Origin: Pseudomonas sp. ADAK13
GTDB lineage: Bacteria; Pseudomonadota; Gammaproteobacteria; Pseudomonadales; Pseudomonadaceae
Assembly: GCF_012935715.1 (NCBI RefSeq)
Contig: NZ_CP052860.1
Coordinates: forward strand, 5,642,001 to 5,706,000
DNA: 64,000 nt
Direction: 5' to 3'
Part shown: positions 36,392 through 45,982 of the stretch, piece after piece
Numbering within the stretch: position 1 is the first letter of the stretch
Layout of the letters: each line of letters opens with the position of its first letter
The notes under the pieces: generated by a model
What the model was told of the DNA's origin: nothing
Databases searched by the model: none
The model's input: the letters and a program-made list of their open reading frames with translations, nothing else
Translations under genes and position numbers: made by a program

Positions 36392-37414
36392 ATGACGTAC
36401 TCCATTGCCCTGAACTTCGAGGACGGGGTGACCCGTTTCATCGACTGCAAGGTGGGTGAAAAGGTCCTCGACGCGGCCTTTCGCCAACGTATCAACCTGC
36501 CCATGGACTGCTCGGACGGGGTGTGTGGCACCTGCAAATGCCACTGTGAAACCGGTGCCTACGATTTGGGTGACGACTACATCGAGGACGCCCTGAGCGA
36601 GGATGAAGCCAGTGAACGCCAGGTACTGACCTGCCAGATGGTGCCGCAATCGGACTGCGTGATTGCCGTGCCGGTGGCGTCCGGCGCCTGCAAGACCGGC
36701 ACCGCGCAGTTTGCCGCGACAGTGGCGAGCATTACCCGGCACGCCGATGCGGCCCTGGAGGTGAGTTTCGAACTGGACCAGGCGCCGGTATTTCTGCCGG
36801 GCCAGTACGTGAATATCAGCGTGCCCGACAGTGGGCAGACCCGCTCGTATTCCTTCAGCAGCCGTCCTGGCGACAAACGCGCCAGCTTCCTGATCAAGCA
36901 TGTGCCCGGCGGTTTGATGAGTGGCTGGCTGGAACGTGCCCAGCCGGGGGACGCCGTGCCGATGACCGGGCCGCTGGGCAGTTTTTACCTGCGTGAAGTG
37001 GCGCGGCCCTTGTTGCTGCTGGCGGGCGGCACCGGGTTGGCACCGTTCCTGTCGATGCTGGAAGTGCTGGCCGAACGTCGGGAAACCCGGCCGGTCACGC
37101 TGATCTACGGCGTGACCCGGGACCAGGACCTGGTAATGGTCGAGGTGCTGGAAGCCTTCGCCAAGCGCCTGCCCACCTTCAGTTTTGTCACCTGCGTGGC
37201 GGACCCACAGACCGCGCACCCCCGCCAGGGCTATGTCACCCAGCACATGGCTGCCGATGTGCTGAACGACGGCGACGTGGACGTGTACCTGTGCGGCCCG
37301 CCACCGATGGTCGACGCGGTGCGCCAGCACTTCAAGCAGCAGGGCGTCACCCCCGCGAGTTTCCACTACGAGAAGTTCACCCCCAACGCCATCGTCACCG
37401 GCGATGCCGCCTGA
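36392..37414 (+). CDS. benC: Benzoate 1,2-dioxygenase reductase component
   Basis: A 340-residue electron-transfer protein with three parts: a plant-type 2Fe-2S ferredoxin (about 1-95; C-x4-C-x2-C in CSDGVCGTCKC and a fourth Cys in LTCQM), an FAD-binding domain (RSYSFSS motif), and an NAD-binding domain (LLLAGGTGLAPFLSMLE, VYLCGPPPMVD). It moves electrons from NADH to the Rieske centre of BenA. It follows benB by 10 bases. Confidence 0.95.
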   Translation: MTYSIALNFEDGVTRFIDCKVGEKVLDAAFRQRINLPMDCSDGVCGTCKCHCETGAYDLGDDYIEDALSEDEASERQVLTCQMVPQSDCVIAVPVASGACKTGTAQFAATVASITRHADAALEVSFELDQAPVFLPGQYVNISVPDSGQTRSYSFSSRPGDKRASFLIKHVPGGLMSGWLERAQPGDAVPMTGPLGSFYLREVARPLLLLAGGTGLAPFLSMLEVLAERRETRPVTLIYGVTRDQDLVMVEVLEAFAKRLPTFSFVTCVADPQTAHPRQGYVTQHMAADVLNDGDVDVYLCGPPPMVDAVRQHFKQQGVTPASFHYEKFTPNAIVTGDAA

Positions 37415-37423
37415 GGAGTCCCC

Positions 37424-38185
37424 ATGAGTCTACGTTTTAATACCCGGGTTGCATTGGTCACCGGCGCCGCCCAAGGCATCGGCCGGCGTGTTGCCGAGCG
37501 GTTGCTGGAAGAGGGCGCCTGGCTGGTGGCGGTCGATCGCTCGGAACTCGTGCATGAATTGCAGCATGAGCGGGCGCTGATCCTCACCGCCGACCTGGAA
37601 CAGCACGCCGAGTGCGCCCGGGTGATGGCCGCCGCGAAGGCGCGCTTCGGGCGTATCGACATTCTGGTAAACAATGTGGGCGGCACCATCTGGGCCAAAC
37701 CGTTCGAGCACTACGCAGAGAATGAAATCGAGGCTGAAGTGCGCCGCTCGCTGTTCCCGACGCTGTGGTGCTGCCATTGCGTGTTGCCCTACATGCTGGA
37801 GCAAGGCAGCGGCGCCATCGTCAATGTCTCGTCCGTGGCCACGCGCGGGGTGAATCGCGTGCCCTACGGCGCCGCCAAGGGCGGCGTCAATGCCCTGACC
37901 GCATGCCTGGCCCTGGAGACCGCCGGCAGCGGCATACGGGTCAACGCCACCGCACCGGGCGGCACCGAAGCGCCGCCACGGCGTATCCCGCGCAACAGCC
38001 AGCCCCAGAGCGACCAGGAGCGCGTCTGGTACCAACAGATTGTCGACCAGACCCTCGGCAGCAGCCCGATGAAACGCTACGGCAGCATCGACGAACAGGC
38101 CGGCGCGATTCTGTTTCTTGCCTCCGATGAGGCTTCCTACATCACCGGCGTCACGTTGCCGGTAGGAGGCGGCGACCTCGGCTGA
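37424..38185 (+). CDS. benD: 1,6-dihydroxycyclohexa-2,4-diene-1-carboxylate dehydrogenase
   Basis: A 253-residue short-chain dehydrogenase. NAD-binding TGAAQGIGRR at the N-terminus, NNVGG, and the catalytic S...Y-x3-K (VNVSSVATRG, YGAAKGG) are present. It oxidises and decarboxylates the benzoate cis-diol to catechol with NAD+. It starts nine bases after benC and ends 55 bases before benK. No catechol-cleaving genes follow, so catechol must be handled by enzymes encoded elsewhere. Confidence 0.94.
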   Translation: MSLRFNTRVALVTGAAQGIGRRVAERLLEEGAWLVAVDRSELVHELQHERALILTADLEQHAECARVMAAAKARFGRIDILVNNVGGTIWAKPFEHYAENEIEAEVRRSLFPTLWCCHCVLPYMLEQGSGAIVNVSSVATRGVNRVPYGAAKGGVNALTACLALETAGSGIRVNATAPGGTEAPPRRIPRNSQPQSDQERVWYQQIVDQTLGSSPMKRYGSIDEQAGAILFLASDEASYITGVTLPVGGGDLG

Positions 38186-38240
38186 CCCACCGCTGTACCT
38201 GCAGACACTGACTCACAACAACAATAATGAGAGCACTGCC

Positions 38241-39575
38241 ATGCGTACCCATGACGTCAATTCGATTATCGATAACGCCCGTTTCAACCGTTTCCACTGG
38301 CTGGTGGTCAGCCTGTGTGCCTTGCTGTTGATCTTTGACGGTTATGACTTGTTCATCTACGGCGTGGTCTTGCCGTCGATCATGAAGGAATGGGGCCTGA
38401 CGCCCTTGCAGGCCGGCGCGCTGGGCAGTTATGCGCTGTTTGGCATGATGTTCGGGGCACTGGTCTTCGGCAGCCTTGCCGACAAGTTCGGTCGCCGCAA
38501 AGGCATCGCCATCTGCTTTGCCTTGTTCAGCGTCGCCACGGTGATCAACGGCTTTGCCAGCAACCCGACTGAGTTCGGGATCTGCCGGTTTATTGCCGGG
38601 CTTGGCTGTGGCGGCCTGATGCCCAACGCGGCCGCACTGATTACCGAATACGCACCGAAGAAAATGCGCAGCATCCTGATGGCGGTGATGTTCGGCGGTT
38701 ACTCGCTGGGCGGCATGCTTTCGGCCGGCGTGGGGATTTTCATGCTGCCGCGTTTTGGCTGGCCGTCCATGTTCTTCGCGGCGGCGATCCCGCTGTTGCT
38801 GATGCCGTTGATTGTGTATTGGCTGCCCGAATCCATCGGCTTCCTGATTCGCCAGGGCCGCAAGGAACAGGCGCGTGAGCTGCTCAAGCGCCTGTCGCCT
38901 GATACCCGGATCGAACCGGACGATGAGCTGCACGTCAGTGCCGGCAAGGGCAAGGGCGCCTCGGTGCTGGAGTTGTTCCGCCACGGCCTGGCCTTGAGGA
39001 CGGCGGCGATCTGGGTCGCGTTTTTCTGCTGCCTGTTGATGGTCTATGCCCTGAGTTCCTGGCTGCCCAAGCTGATGGCGGGTGCCGGTTACAGCCTGGG
39101 GTCGAGCCTGTCGTTCCTGCTGGCGCTGAATTTTGGCGGCATCGCCGGGGCGCTTGTCGGTGGCTGGCTGTGTGACCGGCTTAACCTGGTGAAGGTGGTG
39201 ATCGGTTTCTTTATCGCCGCGCTGGTCTCCATCAGCCTGCTGGGGATCAAGAGCCCGATGCCGGTGCTGTACCTGCTGATCTTTTTTGCGGGCGCCACCA
39301 CCATCGGCACGCAAATCCTGTTGTACGCCGGCGCCGCACAACTCTATGGCTTGAACATTCGAGCCACCGGCCTGGGCTGGGCTTCCGGCATCGGCCGCAC
39401 CGGCGCCATCGTCGGCCCGCTGCTGGGCGGCGCGCTGATGGGGATTGAACTGCCGCTGCACCTGAACTTCATGGCCTTTGCCATCCCCGGGGCCATCGCC
39501 GTGCTGGCGATGACGGCGTATGCGCTGAATGAGCGTCGAGGCCGGCTTGGGGTGATCGCCGCCCCGGCGCAGTAA
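38241..39575 (+). CDS. benK: Benzoate/H+ symporter, MFS AAHS family
   Basis: A 444-residue transporter with twelve membrane segments. The aromatic-acid symporter motif LLLIFDGYDLFIYG in segment 1 (proton-coupled Asp) and the loop motif GSLADKFGRRKG are characteristic. It imports benzoate across the inner membrane with protons. Placed after benD and before the porin, within the same apparent operon. PcaK-type 4-hydroxybenzoate transporters are close relatives; context favours benzoate. Confidence 0.93.
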   Translation: MRTHDVNSIIDNARFNRFHWLVVSLCALLLIFDGYDLFIYGVVLPSIMKEWGLTPLQAGALGSYALFGMMFGALVFGSLADKFGRRKGIAICFALFSVATVINGFASNPTEFGICRFIAGLGCGGLMPNAAALITEYAPKKMRSILMAVMFGGYSLGGMLSAGVGIFMLPRFGWPSMFFAAAIPLLLMPLIVYWLPESIGFLIRQGRKEQARELLKRLSPDTRIEPDDELHVSAGKGKGASVLELFRHGLALRTAAIWVAFFCCLLMVYALSSWLPKLMAGAGYSLGSSLSFLLALNFGGIAGALVGGWLCDRLNLVKVVIGFFIAALVSISLLGIKSPMPVLYLLIFFAGATTIGTQILLYAGAAQLYGLNIRATGLGWASGIGRTGAIVGPLLGGALMGIELPLHLNFMAFAIPGAIAVLAMTAYALNERRGRLGVIAAPAQ

Positions 39576-39605
39576 CTGTCGATAACAATAACCAAGAGCA
39601 ACGAC

Positions 39606-40853
39606 ATGAAGACACAACGTATCTGGCTGTCCCTGCTGGGCATGCCCCTTGCGGCGACGGCGGCCGAGGGTGGTTTTATCGAAGGTTCCACGGCCACCTT
39701 GCAGGCCCGTAATTACTACTTCAGCCGCGATTTCTCGGACATCGTCGGGGCCAACAAACAGTCGAAGGCCGAGGAGTGGGGCCAGGGTTTTATCCTGACC
39801 TACAAATCCGGCTACACCCCAGGGCCCGTCGGTTTTGGTTTGGATGCACTGGGCACCCTGGGCCTCAAGCTCGACAGCAGCCCGGACCGCGCTAATACCG
39901 GCTTGCTCCCGGTCAAGGGCGATGGCAGCGCGCCGGACGATTACAGCCGTTTGGGGTTGACGTTCAAGGCCAGGTTCTCAAAGACGGAGTTGAAGGTCGG
40001 CGAACTGCAACCCAACCTGCCGGTGCTGGCGTTCAGCGATATCCGCCTGCTGCCGCCGAGCTATCAGGGCGTGAGTGTCAGCTCCGGTGAAATCGCCGGC
40101 CTTACGCTGCAGGCCGGGCACTTGACCACCACCAGCCTGCGCAACGAGGCCGGCGACGAGAAGATGATCGCCATGCTCGGCCACGTGCCGCAGCGCGGCG
40201 CTGAAAGTGATGCGTTCAACTACGTCGGCGGCGACTACGCCTTCAACACCAACCGCACCACGCTCAGCTACTGGCGCGGCCAGTTGAAAGACATCTATCG
40301 CCAGGACTTTGTCGGGCTCAAGCACAGCCAGCCAATGGGCGACTGGGTACTCGGCGCCAACCTGGGTTACTACGATGCCCGGGAAGACGGCGACAAACTG
40401 CTCGGCAAGATCGACAACCAGGCGTTTTTCTCGCTGCTGTCGGCGAAGCATGGCGGCCATATCTTCTACGTCGGTTACCAGGCCATGTACGGCGACAGCG
40501 CGTTCCCACGGGTCTTCGCCAACATCTCGCCATTGGGCAATGAGGTGCCCACCTACGAGTTCGCCTACACCGACGAACGCTCCTGGCAAGCGCGCTATGA
40601 CTACGACTTCGCTGCGCTGGGCATTCCCGGGCTGACCACCACCGTGCGCTATATCACCGGTAACAACGTGACCACCGGCGCCGGTTACGAGGGCAAGGAC
40701 CGCGAGCGCGACCTGGATATCGGGTATGTGGTGCAAAGCGGCACCTTGAGTGGCCTGGGTATTCGGGTGCGCAACGTCATGGCGCGCTCGAACTACCGCA
40801 GTGATATCGACGAGAACCGGCTGATCCTCAGTTACACCTGGAAACTGCTTTAA
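39606..40853 (+). CDS. benF: BenF-like outer-membrane porin (OprD family)
   Basis: A 415-residue OprD-family porin: signal peptide with cleavage near TAAA, then [21 protein letters not shown], the usual first strands, and repeated amphipathic beta strands to the end (SYTWKLL). Such 18-strand monomeric channels take up carboxylates; with BenK it would carry benzoate from outside. It starts 30 bases after benK and ends tail-to-tail, overlapping the convergent DUF2790 gene by four bases. Confidence 0.92.
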   Translation: MKTQRIWLSLLGMPLAATAAEGGFIEGSTATLQARNYYFSRDFSDIVGANKQSKAEEWGQGFILTYKSGYTPGPVGFGLDALGTLGLKLDSSPDRANTGLLPVKGDGSAPDDYSRLGLTFKARFSKTELKVGELQPNLPVLAFSDIRLLPPSYQGVSVSSGEIAGLTLQAGHLTTTSLRNEAGDEKMIAMLGHVPQRGAESDAFNYVGGDYAFNTNRTTLSYWRGQLKDIYRQDFVGLKHSQPMGDWVLGANLGYYDAREDGDKLLGKIDNQAFFSLLSAKHGGHIFYVGYQAMYGDSAFPRVFANISPLGNEVPTYEFAYTDERSWQARYDYDFAALGIPGLTTTVRYITGNNVTTGAGYEGKDRERDLDIGYVVQSGTLSGLGIRVRNVMARSNYRSDIDENRLILSYTWKLL

Positions 40854-41068
40854 ACGCCGCCCTGGCAAGTACCCATGACCTGGTAGTTGACGGTGTGGCG
40901 CACGCCCTGGCTGTCGAGATAAACCATCGTCGCCGGTTCCACCTGGCAACTGCCGGGCACGGGTGTGATTGAAACGATGCGCTGGATGTCCGGCGCTTCA
41001 TTGCTGCCGGCCGCCATGGCGCCGGTGGCGGTGAACAGCATGATCAGACTGAGCCATTTGATATTCAT
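40850..41068 (-). CDS. DUF2790 small periplasmic protein
   Basis: A 72-residue protein with a signal peptide ([19 protein letters not shown]) and a mature part of about 52 residues. [20 protein letters not shown] and [19 protein letters not shown] are the hallmarks of the Pseudomonas DUF2790 family; two cysteines may pair. Function unknown in the family. The gene is convergent with benF and overlaps its end by four bases. Confidence 0.85.
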   Translation of the reverse strand: MNIKWLSLIMLFTATGAMAAGSNEAPDIQRIVSITPVPGSCQVEPATMVYLDSQGVRHTVNYQVMGTCQGGV

Positions 41069-41178
41069 GATGAGTCCCTCTGTGAGTAGGGTTCATTTTA
41101 GTGATTGCCCCGCCGGGATAAAGACAGGAACAGGTGAATGACTCGTACGGATCAGGTAGCAATCGAGGGGCAGCGCTG

Positions 41179-42084
41179 ATGGACCTGCTCAATGGCATGC
41201 AGGTGTTTGCCCGGGTTGTCGACACGGGCAGCTTTGCGGCGGCGGCGCAGGCGCTGGACATGTCCGGGGCGCACGTGTCGCGGTTGATCGCCGAGCTGGA
41301 AAAACACCTAGAGACCCGCCTGTTGCAGCGCACCACCCGGCGCCTGAGCCTTACAGACTCGGGCGAGCGGTTCCTGTTGCGCTGCCGCGACATTCTTGAA
41401 GACGTGAGAGAAGCCACGGCAGAAGCCAGTGGCGCCCACCTCAACCCGCGCGGGCGGTTGCGGGTGCATTGCATGAGCGGCTTGGGGGTGCTGATCACGC
41501 CGTTGATTGCCCGCTACAGCGAGCACTGCCCGGATGTTTGTATGGAGTTGACCCTGTCACAGCACAACCCGGACCCGCTGGAAGAGGGCCACGACGTGGT
41601 GATTTCCATCGCCCATTCATTGCCGGATTCGGCGCTGGTCAGCCAAACGGTGGGGCAGTTGTTCAGCGTGCCCTGTGCGGCGCCGGGGTACCTGGCCAGG
41701 TACGGGGTGCCCGAGCAGCCGCAGCAGTTGATGCAACATCGACGCTTGCATCTTCAGGATTTCCAGGAGGATGCGTGGCTGTTCAAGGGCGAGGAGGGCG
41801 AGATTGCGATTGCGCCGGGTGATACCTTCAGGACCAATGTCGCGGATGCGATGGTCAAGGCCACGCAGGAGGGCATGGGCATCAGCCTGTTGCCGTTTTT
41901 CAGCGCAGCCCCGGCGTTGCGCGACGGCTCGCTGGTGCGGCTGTTGCCCGCCTATCGGCTAAGGGAACGGAGCATTTTTGCGGTGTACCCGTCGAGGCGC
42001 TTTCTGGATGCCAAGGTGCGGACGTGGGTGGCGTTCTTGCAGGCGCATCTGCCGGTGTTGCTGGCTGAACAGGTGGGGGGCTAG
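41179..42084 (+). CDS. LysR-family regulator
   Basis: A 301-residue LysR-type protein with the winged helix-turn-helix at residues 1-60 (FARVVDTGSFAAAAQALDMSGAHVSRLI) and an effector domain of two alpha/beta lobes after it. ALDMSGAHVSR resembles the subgroup that regulates neighbouring efflux or redox genes. I chose the ATG at 41179 (MDLLNGMQVF), 45 bases after a longer possible start, because it matches the usual N-terminus and GAGGGG lies upstream. Target unknown; it ends four bases inside the convergent AraC gene. Confidence 0.85.
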   Translation: MDLLNGMQVFARVVDTGSFAAAAQALDMSGAHVSRLIAELEKHLETRLLQRTTRRLSLTDSGERFLLRCRDILEDVREATAEASGAHLNPRGRLRVHCMSGLGVLITPLIARYSEHCPDVCMELTLSQHNPDPLEEGHDVVISIAHSLPDSALVSQTVGQLFSVPCAAPGYLARYGVPEQPQQLMQHRRLHLQDFQEDAWLFKGEEGEIAIAPGDTFRTNVADAMVKATQEGMGISLLPFFSAAPALRDGSLVRLLPAYRLRERSIFAVYPSRRFLDAKVRTWVAFLQAHLPVLLAEQVGG

Positions 42085-42875
42085 CGCGTTGCGGTACCGC
42101 GGATGTAGCGCGCCGGCGACGAACCCAGGGTCTTGCGAAACATACTGATGAACGAACTGACCGACTCGTACCCCAGCGCCTCGGCGGTTCGTTGCACCGA
42201 CTCGCCTTCGGCCAGGCTCTGCAAGGCCACGATGATTTGCCATTGCTTGCGCCACTGGCCAAATGTCAGCCCTGTTTCGTTCTTGACCAGGCGCGCCAGG
42301 GATCGCTCGCTCATGGCGACCTGACGTGCCCATTGGGCCATGGTGCAACGATTGGCCGGGTCCTGGGCCAGGCCGCGCGCGATAAACCGCAACTGCGTGG
42401 TGGCGGGAAGTGGCAGGTACAACTGCTCCGAGGGAGCCAGTTCCAATTGTTCCAGGAGCACGCTCGCCACGCGGGCATTGGCACTCGCGGGCGGATAATC
42501 CTGGGCCTGGGCGCTCAGGTGCAGGATCAGCTCCAGGATCAGCGGGGATAGCACCAGCGTGCAGCATTTCTCCGGTAACGCGGCGGCGCCCGGCTCGACA
42601 AACAGAAAGCCGATCCTGCCGTTGGCGGTCACCCGGTTGCTGTGGGCAACACCGCCGGGAATCCATACGCCGAAGCCCGACGGCACCATCCACACGCCAT
42701 CCTCTACGGTGCACACGATGCCGCCGTGGTACGCCACCACCAACTGGCCTTTGCGGTGGCTGTGCACGGGGAATTCGGTGTCGTTGCGCTGGCTGCCGAG
42801 CATCAGCGCGACGGCGGGCTGGGCGAAACTGTCCAGTTCGAATTGATCAATTCCTTGAAGCTTCATCTCGCCCAT
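42081..42875 (-). CDS. AraC-family regulator with cupin N-terminus (NimR-like), probable regulator of the efflux operon
   Basis: A 264-residue regulator: a cupin-like sensor domain (about 25-100; FPVHSHRKGQLVVAYHGG and IPGGVAHSN) and an AraC DNA-binding domain (about 155-260; MSERSLARLVKNETGLTFGQW and ALGYESVSSFISMFRKTLGSSP). Size and layout match the NimR-type group, which often controls a divergently encoded exporter. Here the divergent neighbour is the aaeX-aaeA-aaeB-like operon, and a palindrome lies between them. Confidence 0.85.
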   Translation of the reverse strand: MGEMKLQGIDQFELDSFAQPAVALMLGSQRNDTEFPVHSHRKGQLVVAYHGGIVCTVEDGVWMVPSGFGVWIPGGVAHSNRVTANGRIGFLFVEPGAAALPEKCCTLVLSPLILELILHLSAQAQDYPPASANARVASVLLEQLELAPSEQLYLPLPATTQLRFIARGLAQDPANRCTMAQWARQVAMSERSLARLVKNETGLTFGQWRKQWQIIVALQSLAEGESVQRTAEALGYESVSSFISMFRKTLGSSPARYIRGTATR

Positions 42876-42907
42876 GCCCTGTCGCCTCGATTGTCCGAAT
42901 TTGATTA

Positions 42908-42922
42908 TATGCTGGCAGCATA
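42908..42922. promoter_or_regulatory. Perfect 7-1-7 palindrome between the AraC gene and the efflux operon
   Basis: TATGCTG-G-CAGCATA sits in the 127-base divergent gap, 33 bases from the AraC start and about 80 bases before the DUF1656 gene. Its AT-rich flanks look promoter-like. Best candidate for the binding site of the adjacent regulator. Confidence 0.5.
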
Positions 42923-43002
42923 CTCAATATCGGCAAGACCTTGCAGTCCCTACCATCGTCACCAAGGCCATCAAGGTGATTGCCGACTGCGAGATTCAAC
43001 CG

Positions 43003-43191
43003 ATGCTCAGCGAAATTACGATTGCCCACCTCTACCTGCCTCCGTTCCTGCTCTACGTGGGGGTTGCCGCCCTGGTGTACGGGCTGCTGGAGCGGACCCT
43101 GCGACGCTGGCTGGATTGGACTTGGCACCCGAGCCTGGCGCGCTTCTTTGTGTCGCTGATCGTGCTCTCGACCCTTGTCCTGAAGTGCTGA
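43003..43191 (+). CDS. DUF1656 small membrane protein (AaeX-like)
   Basis: A 62-residue protein with two hydrophobic segments (LPPFLLYVGVAALVYGLL and FVSLIVLSTLVL), the DUF1656 pattern. AaeX-type proteins are encoded directly before aaeA and aaeB homologues; the role is unknown but presumably in the same inner-membrane efflux unit. I chose the ATG at 43003 because longer frames run into the regulatory region. The next gene begins 10 bases later. Confidence 0.85.
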   Translation: MLSEITIAHLYLPPFLLYVGVAALVYGLLERTLRRWLDWTWHPSLARFFVSLIVLSTLVLKC

Positions 43192-43201
43192 GGGCGCCGC
43201 A

Positions 43202-44110
43202 ATGACCCTCAAACACATCCTCAAGACCCTCGTCACCCTGGTGCTTGGGCTGACGGCGTTGCTGTTCTGCACGCAGTTGTGGCGCGCCTATGAATTGGCA
43301 CCCTGGACGCGGGACGGGCGTGTCAGCGCGCAAGTCATCCGGATTGCCCCCGAGGTGTCCGGCCAGGTGGAACAACTGCAGGTGGGGGACAACCAGTGGG
43401 TGGCCAAGGGCGCCTTGCTGTATCAGATCGACCGCAGTAGCTACCTGCTGGCCCAGCAACAGCGCATGGCCGAGCTTGCCGAAGCGCGCAGTGTGTTCGA
43501 GCAGCGCAGCGCACAGCTCAAACGCCGCAACCAGCTCGGCGATGCCATCGCGCGGGAGGAAACCGACAATGCGGCCCGGGACTTCGCCGTAGCCAGGGCG
43601 CGCCTGGAGGCTGCGCAGAGCCAATTGGCCCATGCACGGCTTGACCTGGACCGCACCACCATTCGTTCGCCGGTCGACGGGTATGTGACCCAATTGCGCC
43701 TGCAGCCGGGTGACTACGCGGCGGCGGGCGAGACCAATATCTTCGTGGTCGATAGCCATAGCTTCTGGGTCACCGGTTACTTCGAGGAGACCAAGCTGGC
43801 CGGTATCCGGGTGGGTGCCAGGGCGTCAATCAAACTCATGGGGTTTGCACCGCTGCTCGAAGGGCATGTGGCGAGCATGGGCCGGGGCATTGCCGACGGC
43901 AACGAGTTGCGCAGTAACAGCGGCTTGCCCCAAGTGGCGCCGACGTTCAGCTGGATACGCCTGGCCCAGCGCGTGCCGGTGCGGATTGAACTGGACACCG
44001 TGCCGCAGGACGTAGAGCTGGCAGCGGGGATGACCGCCAGCGTCGAGGTCGCGGAGGCAGGGACCGCACCGCGCTGGAGGCTTGTGCAATGGCTCCAGGC
44101 ATTCATGTGA
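43202..44110 (+). CDS. HlyD/EmrA-type efflux adaptor (AaeA-like)
   Basis: A 302-residue membrane-fusion protein: an N-terminal anchor (about 8-26), two lipoyl halves (VSGQVEQLQVGDNQWVAKGA and IRSPVDGYVTQLRLQPGDYA) and a short coiled-coil hairpin rich in Ala, Glu, Arg and Gln between them. It would bridge the inner-membrane FUSC transporter and the outer membrane. In E. coli the AaeAB system exports p-hydroxybenzoate and related aromatic acids; whether this one does is inferred. It overlaps the next gene by 22 bases. Confidence 0.88.
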   Translation: MTLKHILKTLVTLVLGLTALLFCTQLWRAYELAPWTRDGRVSAQVIRIAPEVSGQVEQLQVGDNQWVAKGALLYQIDRSSYLLAQQQRMAELAEARSVFEQRSAQLKRRNQLGDAIAREETDNAARDFAVARARLEAAQSQLAHARLDLDRTTIRSPVDGYVTQLRLQPGDYAAAGETNIFVVDSHSFWVTGYFEETKLAGIRVGARASIKLMGFAPLLEGHVASMGRGIADGNELRSNSGLPQVAPTFSWIRLAQRVPVRIELDTVPQDVELAAGMTASVEVAEAGTAPRWRLVQWLQAFM

Positions 44111-45981
44111 GGGTCCGGGCGCTGCGCATGCTGGGGGCATGGGAACCGGCTATATCGGGCTACGTGGTACGCAGTCTGATGGCGGCCTCATTGGCCCTGT
44201 GGCTGGGGTTCCAATTGCACCTGGACTCGCCGTTCTCGGCGGCTTCAACGGTGTTGCTGCTGATCCACCCGCTACAGGGCGCGGTGGTCGGCAAGGGGTT
44301 CAACCGGGTGCTGGGCACCCTGGTGGGGTTGGCTGTCGCGCTGGTGCTGATCAGTCTGTTCGCCCAGAAAATGCTGCTGTTTATCCTCGGGATCGGGGTG
44401 TGGCTCGGCCTTTGTGTCGGTGCCATGACCGTGCTTCGGCACTACCAGGCCACGGCGGCGGTGGTTGCCGGCTACACCGTTTGCCTTGCCCTGGGGCCGG
44501 CCATTGTCGCGCCGCAGCAAGGTTTCGAGCATCTCGTCGGGCGGGGCACCGCCGTGGTACTCGGAGTGTTGAGCCTGAGCCTGGTGGCCACGCTGTTCAG
44601 CCGCAAGACCGTGGAGCGCACACTGCACAAGGCGCTTCAGGACGTCTCGTCCCGCACCCTGGGTTTGCTGGCCGCGCGGGTTAACGCAGACGCGACGAGT
44701 GCGCCGGGCCCGCTCATCCTTGATATCAGCAAGGTAGACGAACTGCTCGGGATGGGTCGAGGTGAGTCATTCCTGATCCGCACGAGGCGGGTGACCCTGC
44801 AGGCCGGCCTTGCGTACTTACATGCCGTGGTGCTGGACGAGTGTGTGTTGCCTTCGCAGGCTCGAATCGGCGCGGACCTGCAACAACTGGCGCAAGCCAT
44901 GCCCGGGTTTGCCGTGGCGGCCGACCGCGTCCGGGCGCTGCAATCCAGTCTTGAAAGCAGTGCGGGCCAACAACGCCTGAATGAACAACTGACCGACCTG
45001 GCCAGCGCCTTGTCGAGTTTTGCCTGCCTTGAGCGCGCGCCTCAACCGCCGGCCCGCGCCGTGGGCTTCCACCGGCATTACGGCGCCGCAGTGCGTAACG
45101 GTGTGCGGGCCTTGCTGGCCACGCTGGCGACCGGGGCTGTCTGGTACCTCACCGGCTGGGACCAGGGGCCAACCTTGCTGGCCGTACTGGGCCCGTTCTG
45201 CACCTTGCTGGCCATCAGCCCGGCGCCCGAGCAAGGCATCGCAAGCTTTGCCAGGGGAATCTTCTACGGAATACTGGCAGCGGCGGGGTGCAAGTTCCTG
45301 CTGTTGCCCCATGTCAGCGGGTTCGGGTTGCTCACGGTGGTGCTGATTGCGTTCTGGTCGGTCGGGATTCATGCCACCACCCGGCCGCGCCATGCCCTGC
45401 AAGGCATCGCCTACCTGATTACCTTTAACACCCTCGTCGGCACCGGCGGGACCGCCCAATACGACTTCACCGACTTCGCCAATCAGGCACTCGCCTGGAT
45501 GGTGACGATCGCTATCTGCCTGCTGGCCTTCCAGCTCATACCGGGGAAAACCGCCAGCCACGCTCACGTCCTGAGGAAGGCCCTGCACAAGGACACGCGC
45601 CGGTTACTTCGCCATGGGCACCGCATGGACCTGCTCAAGTGGCAGGCAACGCAACAGCACCGGATGGTTGCCTTGCAGGCGCTGTCGGGCGCCGATGAGG
45701 CCGGCTCTGTGTCGCTTCAATTGGGCCGGCAGTTGAGGTTGCTGCACCGCAAGACACGCGACCTGGACCCCGGCTCATCCATCGCCAGGTGCGTGCAAAC
45801 CGGCAACCGGCGCATTTCCAGGCATGCCTCCCATTCAGCGATCAGCGCGGCCCAGGCCCGGCGAACATCAAGGTCATTGACCCGGCTGGGCGCCCACGAC
45901 CTGGCGGCTTGCTACCAGGATCTGGCGGGGTTGCTCGACCACTACACACAGGTTTCAGCCAACACAACGAAGGTGAGATGA
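44089..45981 (+). CDS. FUSC-family inner-membrane transporter (AaeB-like)
   Basis: A 630-residue protein with the FUSC layout: a membrane half (about 20-165) and a second membrane block (about 320-480), each followed by a soluble helical region. GKGFNRVLGTLVGLAVALVL is the conserved FUSC motif. It is the exporter partner of the preceding adaptor, probably for aromatic carboxylic acids. The ATG at 44089 is inside the adaptor gene; a GTG at 44107 (GTGA overlap with its stop) is an alternative start. The C-terminal 140 residues are strongly basic. Confidence 0.87.
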   Translation: MAPGIHVRVRALRMLGAWEPAISGYVVRSLMAASLALWLGFQLHLDSPFSAASTVLLLIHPLQGAVVGKGFNRVLGTLVGLAVALVLISLFAQKMLLFILGIGVWLGLCVGAMTVLRHYQATAAVVAGYTVCLALGPAIVAPQQGFEHLVGRGTAVVLGVLSLSLVATLFSRKTVERTLHKALQDVSSRTLGLLAARVNADATSAPGPLILDISKVDELLGMGRGESFLIRTRRVTLQAGLAYLHAVVLDECVLPSQARIGADLQQLAQAMPGFAVAADRVRALQSSLESSAGQQRLNEQLTDLASALSSFACLERAPQPPARAVGFHRHYGAAVRNGVRALLATLATGAVWYLTGWDQGPTLLAVLGPFCTLLAISPAPEQGIASFARGIFYGILAAAGCKFLLLPHVSGFGLLTVVLIAFWSVGIHATTRPRHALQGIAYLITFNTLVGTGGTAQYDFTDFANQALAWMVTIAICLLAFQLIPGKTASHAHVLRKALHKDTRRLLRHGHRMDLLKWQATQQHRMVALQALSGADEAGSVSLQLGRQLRLLHRKTRDLDPGSSIARCVQTGNRRISRHASHSAISAAQARRTSRSLTRLGAHDLAACYQDLAGLLDHYTQVSANTTKVR

Positions 45982-45982
45982 A

